Shown here: one piece after another, positions 61,072-64,000 of the stretch
Position numbering within the stretch: the first letter of the stretch is position 1
Layout of the letters: every line of letters starts with the position of its first letter
Notes under the pieces: generated by a model
What the model saw: only the letters and a program-made list of their open reading frames with translations
What the model was told of the DNA's origin: nothing
The model's database searches: none
From: JANSWY01 sp965228955
GTDB taxonomy: Bacteria > Bacteroidota > Bacteroidia > Cytophagales > Cyclobacteriaceae
Direction: 5' to 3'
NCBI GenBank assembly: GCA_965228955.1
Contig: OZ245848.1
Location: forward strand, 1,054,001-1,118,000
Length of the DNA: 64,000 nt
Made by a program: the position numbers and the translations under genes

Positions 61072-62679
61072 ATGAAGGTATCAGGCAATATCATAGATCT
61101 GCACAACAAAGAGATTTTCAAAGGAACTGTACACGTTTCAAACGGAATCATTGAATCAATAGTAAGGGAAGAAGTAGAATCCAATAACTATATTCTTCCC
61201 GGTTTTATTGATGCGCATATTCACATTGAGTCATCTATGGTTGTGCCATATGAATTTGCAAAGATCGCATTGACACACGGGACTGTAGCCACCATTTCAG
61301 ATCCTCATGAAATTGCCAATGTGATGGGAGTTGAGGGTGTCCATTACATGATTGAAAATGCGAAAGACGCTAAGCTGAAATTCCACTTTGGCGCTCCTTC
61401 TTGTGTTCCGGCTACCACCTTTGAAACAGCAGGAGCAGTCATTGATTCAGAAGCTGTAAAACAATTGCTGGAATTGGATGATATTCATTATTTATCAGAA
61501 ATGATGAATTATCCAGGGGTGCTGTTTCAGGATGAAGAAGTACTAAAAAAAATTGAAGCAGCTCATGATATTGGTAAACCGGTAGATGGGCATGCACCAG
61601 GTTTGAAAGGTGAGGATGCCAAAAAATATATTGAGGCCGGAATCAGTACTGACCATGAGTGCTTTACCCTGGAAGAAGCTCTGGATAAGCTGAAGTACGG
61701 CATGAAAATCATTATCCGTGAAGGTTCCGCTGCTAAGAATTACAATGCACTACATACACTTATCAAGTCACATCCTGATAAGGTGATGTTCTGCAGTGAC
61801 GACAAACATCCCGATAATTTGTTAGAAGGCCATATGAATCAATTGGTCACAAGGTCTTTGGAGTTGGGTTATGACTTGTTTGATGTACTTAGGATTGCCT
61901 GCATTCATCCGGTTGAGCATTACAATATGAAAGTTGGTACTTTAAAAGCGAATGACCCTGCAGACTTTATTGTTGTTGACTCTATCAATGAGTTCAATGT
62001 TCTGGAAACTTATATCAACGGAGATTTGGTCTCTGAGAATGGAAAATCAGTACTTTCTGATAAGACTCATAAAGTCATTAATAATTTCAACATAGGAGCT
62101 GTTTCACCAGATTCATTCAAGAAAGAAGGAAAAGAGGAAGCACAACCTATTATCACTGCGGTGGATGGTGAATTAATAACGGAGAGATTGGATGTACAGA
62201 TTCCAGTTGAGCTTGGACTTCAGGTTGCAGATATTAAGAATGATGTTTTGAAGATAGCTGTAATCAATAGATACAAAAATGTACCAATTCATTCTGGTTT
62301 TATCAAAAACTTCAACATAAAGGAAGGAGCAATAGCTTCCACGGTAGCACACGATTCTCATAACATCATTGTGGTAGGCACTTCAGATGAATACATGAGC
62401 AAAGCTGCCAATTTGTTAATTGAGAATAGAGGAGGTTTGTCAGCAGTTTCCAGTTCTGAAGAAAAGGTGATTGGATTGCCAGTAGCGGGACTTATGAGCG
62501 ATAAGTCATGCCAGGAAATAGGTGAGAGTTATGCGGAGATTGACAAGTTTGTAAAATCTATGGGATGTCAACTAACAGCACCATATATGACGCTTTCTTT
62601 CATGGCACTTCTTGTCATCCCTAAGATAAAAATGAGTGATTTGGGACTTTTTGACGCAGAGAAATTTGAATTTTTGTAG
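61072..62679 (+). CDS. ade: Adenine deaminase
   Basis: A 535-residue amidohydrolase. Metal ligands sit in GFIDAHIHIESSMV, VATISDPHEIANVMG and VDGHAPG; CSDDKHPDNLLEGHM and LRIACIHPVEHYNMKVGTL are typical of adenine deaminases, and the C-terminus ends with SFMALLVIPKIKMSD. The length matches the family. It converts adenine to hypoxanthine and ammonia in purine salvage. It is in an operon with the nitrilase-like gene upstream and DoxX downstream. Confidence 0.95.
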   Translation: MKVSGNIIDLHNKEIFKGTVHVSNGIIESIVREEVESNNYILPGFIDAHIHIESSMVVPYEFAKIALTHGTVATISDPHEIANVMGVEGVHYMIENAKDAKLKFHFGAPSCVPATTFETAGAVIDSEAVKQLLELDDIHYLSEMMNYPGVLFQDEEVLKKIEAAHDIGKPVDGHAPGLKGEDAKKYIEAGISTDHECFTLEEALDKLKYGMKIIIREGSAAKNYNALHTLIKSHPDKVMFCSDDKHPDNLLEGHMNQLVTRSLELGYDLFDVLRIACIHPVEHYNMKVGTLKANDPADFIVVDSINEFNVLETYINGDLVSENGKSVLSDKTHKVINNFNIGAVSPDSFKKEGKEEAQPIITAVDGELITERLDVQIPVELGLQVADIKNDVLKIAVINRYKNVPIHSGFIKNFNIKEGAIASTVAHDSHNIIVVGTSDEYMSKAANLLIENRGGLSAVSSSEEKVIGLPVAGLMSDKSCQEIGESYAEIDKFVKSMGCQLTAPYMTLSFMALLVIPKIKMSDLGLFDAEKFEFL

Positions 62680-62709
62680 ATTCAAGGTTGCAATCCAAAT
62701 TCGAAACAC

Positions 62710-63102
62710 ATGAACGCAAGATTTATTCTAGAACGAGTTTTATCAATCATCGCAGCTTTAATCATGCTTCAAACGCTTTACTTTAAGTTTTCCGGAGCTG
62801 AAGAAAGTATCTACATCTTCTCAACACTCGGCATGGAGCCATGGGGAAGAATTGGTACCGGAGTAGCAGAATTGATAGCTGGAATTCTTTTAATATATCC
62901 TAGAACAACACACTTTGGAGCGTTAATGGGAGTAGGTATTATGGCCGGAGCTATAGTATCACATCTCACCACTCTTGGAATAGAAGTTCAGGGTGATGGT
63001 GGCTACCTTTTCGCATTAGCAATGGTTGTGTTTGTATGCTGTGATTTGCTCGTAGCGCTCAACCTCAAAAAGTTCATGGCTTTAGTGAAGAAAGAAAACT
63101 AA
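62710..63102 (+). CDS. DoxX-family membrane protein
   Basis: A 130-residue protein with four transmembrane helices near 10-25, 50-68, 75-95 and 100-120. MLQTLYFKFSGAEESIYIF and GTGVAELIAGILLIYP match DoxX/DoxD-like proteins, whose roles range from quinone-linked oxidation to unknown. It starts 30 bp after ade, likely co-transcribed. Confidence 0.87.
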   Translation: MNARFILERVLSIIAALIMLQTLYFKFSGAEESIYIFSTLGMEPWGRIGTGVAELIAGILLIYPRTTHFGALMGVGIMAGAIVSHLTTLGIEVQGDGGYLFALAMVVFVCCDLLVALNLKKFMALVKKEN

Positions 63103-63124
63103 ATTATAGATACGATCAGTTTTT

Positions 63125-63379
63125 ATGGCAGAAGATAAGTATAAGCATTTCTGGTCAATGATCTTTTTGATATTGCCAGCAACTATGCTAAGGGTACTGG
63201 GCACTGAAAATGATTTTTTTTACAGCGTATTATACTTTGTAGTAGGGGCAATTGTTGGAGTAGTCGTTTTCCAGTTTGTAAAAAATAAAACCACAAAAAT
63301 TAAGGTTATTGCTCTCATAATTCTTCTGGTTGCTGTCGGTGTGGCTATTAGGGTTATTTCAGGGTATATGGGTGATTAA
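63125..63379 (+). CDS. Small membrane protein
   Basis: An 84-residue protein with three hydrophobic segments (WSMIFLILPATMLRVLG, FFYSVLYFVVGAIVGVVVF, IKVIALIILLVAVGVAIRVI) separated by short basic loops. The family is not recognised. It is 22 bp after the DoxX gene and ends the operon; no terminator is visible before the repeat region. Confidence 0.72.
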   Translation: MAEDKYKHFWSMIFLILPATMLRVLGTENDFFYSVLYFVVGAIVGVVVFQFVKNKTTKIKVIALIILLVAVGVAIRVISGYMGD

Positions 63380-63414
63380 ATCCGAAAGTCTAATTTCGAA
63401 ATCCTAAAAAGAGT

Positions 63415-63449
63415 CAACTGACAACCGACAACTGTCAACTGACAACATC
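63415..63449. repeat. CAACNGA heptamer tandem repeat
   Basis: Five tandem 7-bp units (CAACTGA, CAACCGA, CAACTGT, CAACTGA, CAACATC). The same type is at 27904-27924. It is followed at about 63497-63530 by a GC-rich segment (CGCCGTAGCTTCAACGAAGG) of a type dispersed in many genomes. Confidence 0.6.
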
Positions 63450-63542
63450 CTCTAAAACCACCAAACCAATCAGAGCCTACAATCCAACCTCGCAACCCGC
63501 TTAGCCCGCCGTAGCTTCAACGAAGGAGGGCAACTCCCGTGA

Positions 63543-63666
63543 CAGTCGCTTGGTTGTACCGAGTGACCAATATCCAATAGGCCTCTGGCCTTTTTTATTG
63601 ATTGTAAACACTACCAAAAGACCAGATTCCTTCTTATAATCGTCACTCGGTAAAACCGAGCGACTG
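63543..63666. repeat. REP-like inverted pair
   Basis: Two 25-bp arms, 63543-63567 and 63642-63666, are inverted copies with two mismatches. Each arm contains its own short hairpin (CTCGGT/ACCGAG with a 3-base loop, at 63647-63661 in the right arm). The 74 bp between them hold an AGGCC/GGCCT mini-hairpin with a T-run (63579-63596). The layout resembles REP pairs mobilised by RAYT transposases; no such gene is in the window. Confidence 0.6.
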
Positions 63667-63733
63667 TAGGCGCATAATGATAATCAGAATCCTCTTCAAG
63701 AGACACGGATTGGATTAGATGTCATTTCCAATA

Positions 63734-64000
63734 CTATTTTGTGCCAAACGCATGAAACCAACTAGAATAATATTTTTCAATGGAGTGAATAACCTCTTTA
63801 GGAGATTCCTTTAACCAACCCTGGATACCACAATTATATTCTTTCCCTTTAGCTTCAATTATCAATTCATAAAATTGAGAATCTCCATTATTCTGAGCTA
63901 TGACATACATGTTACTAATATCCTCCCATTGAATCTTCAAATTTCGAAATTCAATATACCGAGGAGTTAATTTCAGGCTTATTTCTTTTGTGATGAAGGA
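63734..64000 (-). CDS. Partial gene, protein of unknown function (5' end cut by window edge)
   Basis: The frame is open from base 64000 to the stop at 63734, giving at least 88 residues, and the true start lies outside. The visible sequence (ISLKLTPRYIEFRNLKIQW, then MYVIAQNNGDSQFYELIIEA and YYSSWFHAFG) is beta-rich with a final helix, like a PH-like fold. The family is not established. Confidence 0.6.
   Translation of the reverse strand, partial: SFITKEISLKLTPRYIEFRNLKIQWEDISNMYVIAQNNGDSQFYELIIEAKGKEYNCGIQGWLKESPKEVIHSIEKYYSSWFHAFGTK

Noticed and set aside
1..64000. tRNA, rRNA, insertion sequence, prophage or integron.
   Set aside because: No cloverleaf, rRNA motif, transposase, integrase or phage structural gene was recognised on either strand.

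Overview
The window looks like chromosomal DNA from a free-living, gliding-type member of Bacteroidota, most likely the Cytophagales (Roseivirga/Fulvivirga/Reichenbachiella-like). The evidence is: two proteins with type IX secretion C-terminal sorting domains (amidase at 4575-5822, alpha-amylase at 27998-30604); a GLPGLI protein next to a PF14905-type outer-membrane barrel; three MacB/FtsX-like permeases, two led by PadR regulators; a LytS/LytTR pair; many Cys-lipoproteins with the SCNNDD-type lipobox; A/C-rich leaders instead of Shine-Dalgarno sites; and promoters of the TTG-N20-TAnnTTTG type. The DNA is AT-rich throughout. No tRNA, rRNA, transposase, phage gene or CRISPR array was seen.

Layout. 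1-5.8 kb: aminotransferase (cut by the edge) and a BaiN-like flavoprotein, a single-domain response regulator, a TPR protein coupled to a GT2 glycosyltransferase, and a secreted amidase. 5.9-13.9 kb: a permease, a thioredoxin-like/TPR protein, small secreted proteins, a LamG lipoprotein, a two-domain VOC protein and a SUFU-domain protein. 14.0-27.7 kb: two paralogous PadR-permease modules in opposite orientation enclose a GH3 lipoprotein with a divergent Nudix-like regulator, a GLPGLI/outer-membrane barrel pair, an acetyltransferase and a Spo0M-like protein. 28.0-33.1 kb: a secreted alpha-amylase with three repeated carbohydrate-binding-like modules, a striking 21-bp-period array upstream of it, a HEAT-like protein and a CotH lipoprotein. 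33.2-40.0 kb: a membrane protein, a diheme cytochrome c, an HAD phosphatase and small secreted proteins. 40.2-50.7 kb: the fused isobutyryl-CoA mutase icmF, a LytTR/LytS pair, and a divergent ABC ATPase plus a permease/M1 peptidase fusion. 50.8-55.2 kb: a cluster of four small paralogous proteins, OsmC, a cold-shock protein and small proteins. 55.2-64.0 kb: a BNR-repeat protein, two alpha/beta hydrolases, and a nitrilase-adenine deaminase-DoxX-membrane protein operon, followed by REP-like repeats and a partial gene.

How genes work together. Much of the content is cell-envelope biology: secretion (T9SS cargo), polysaccharide use (GH13, GH3), envelope stress or peptide export (permeases, LytS/LytTR with the ABC-M1 system) and surface lipoproteins. 

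The best candidates for something undescribed are (i) the exactly phased, strongly diverged 21-bp array at 30785-31120, at least 16 units with no indel, between a HEAT-like gene and the amylase; (ii) four tandem small helical paralogs at 51535-53143 sharing an ungapped Cys-centred core; and (iii) two helically phased GTTAA arrays upstream of envelope genes (9426-9484 and 23471-23558), which suggest a shared regulator. Functions for these are inferred or unknown.
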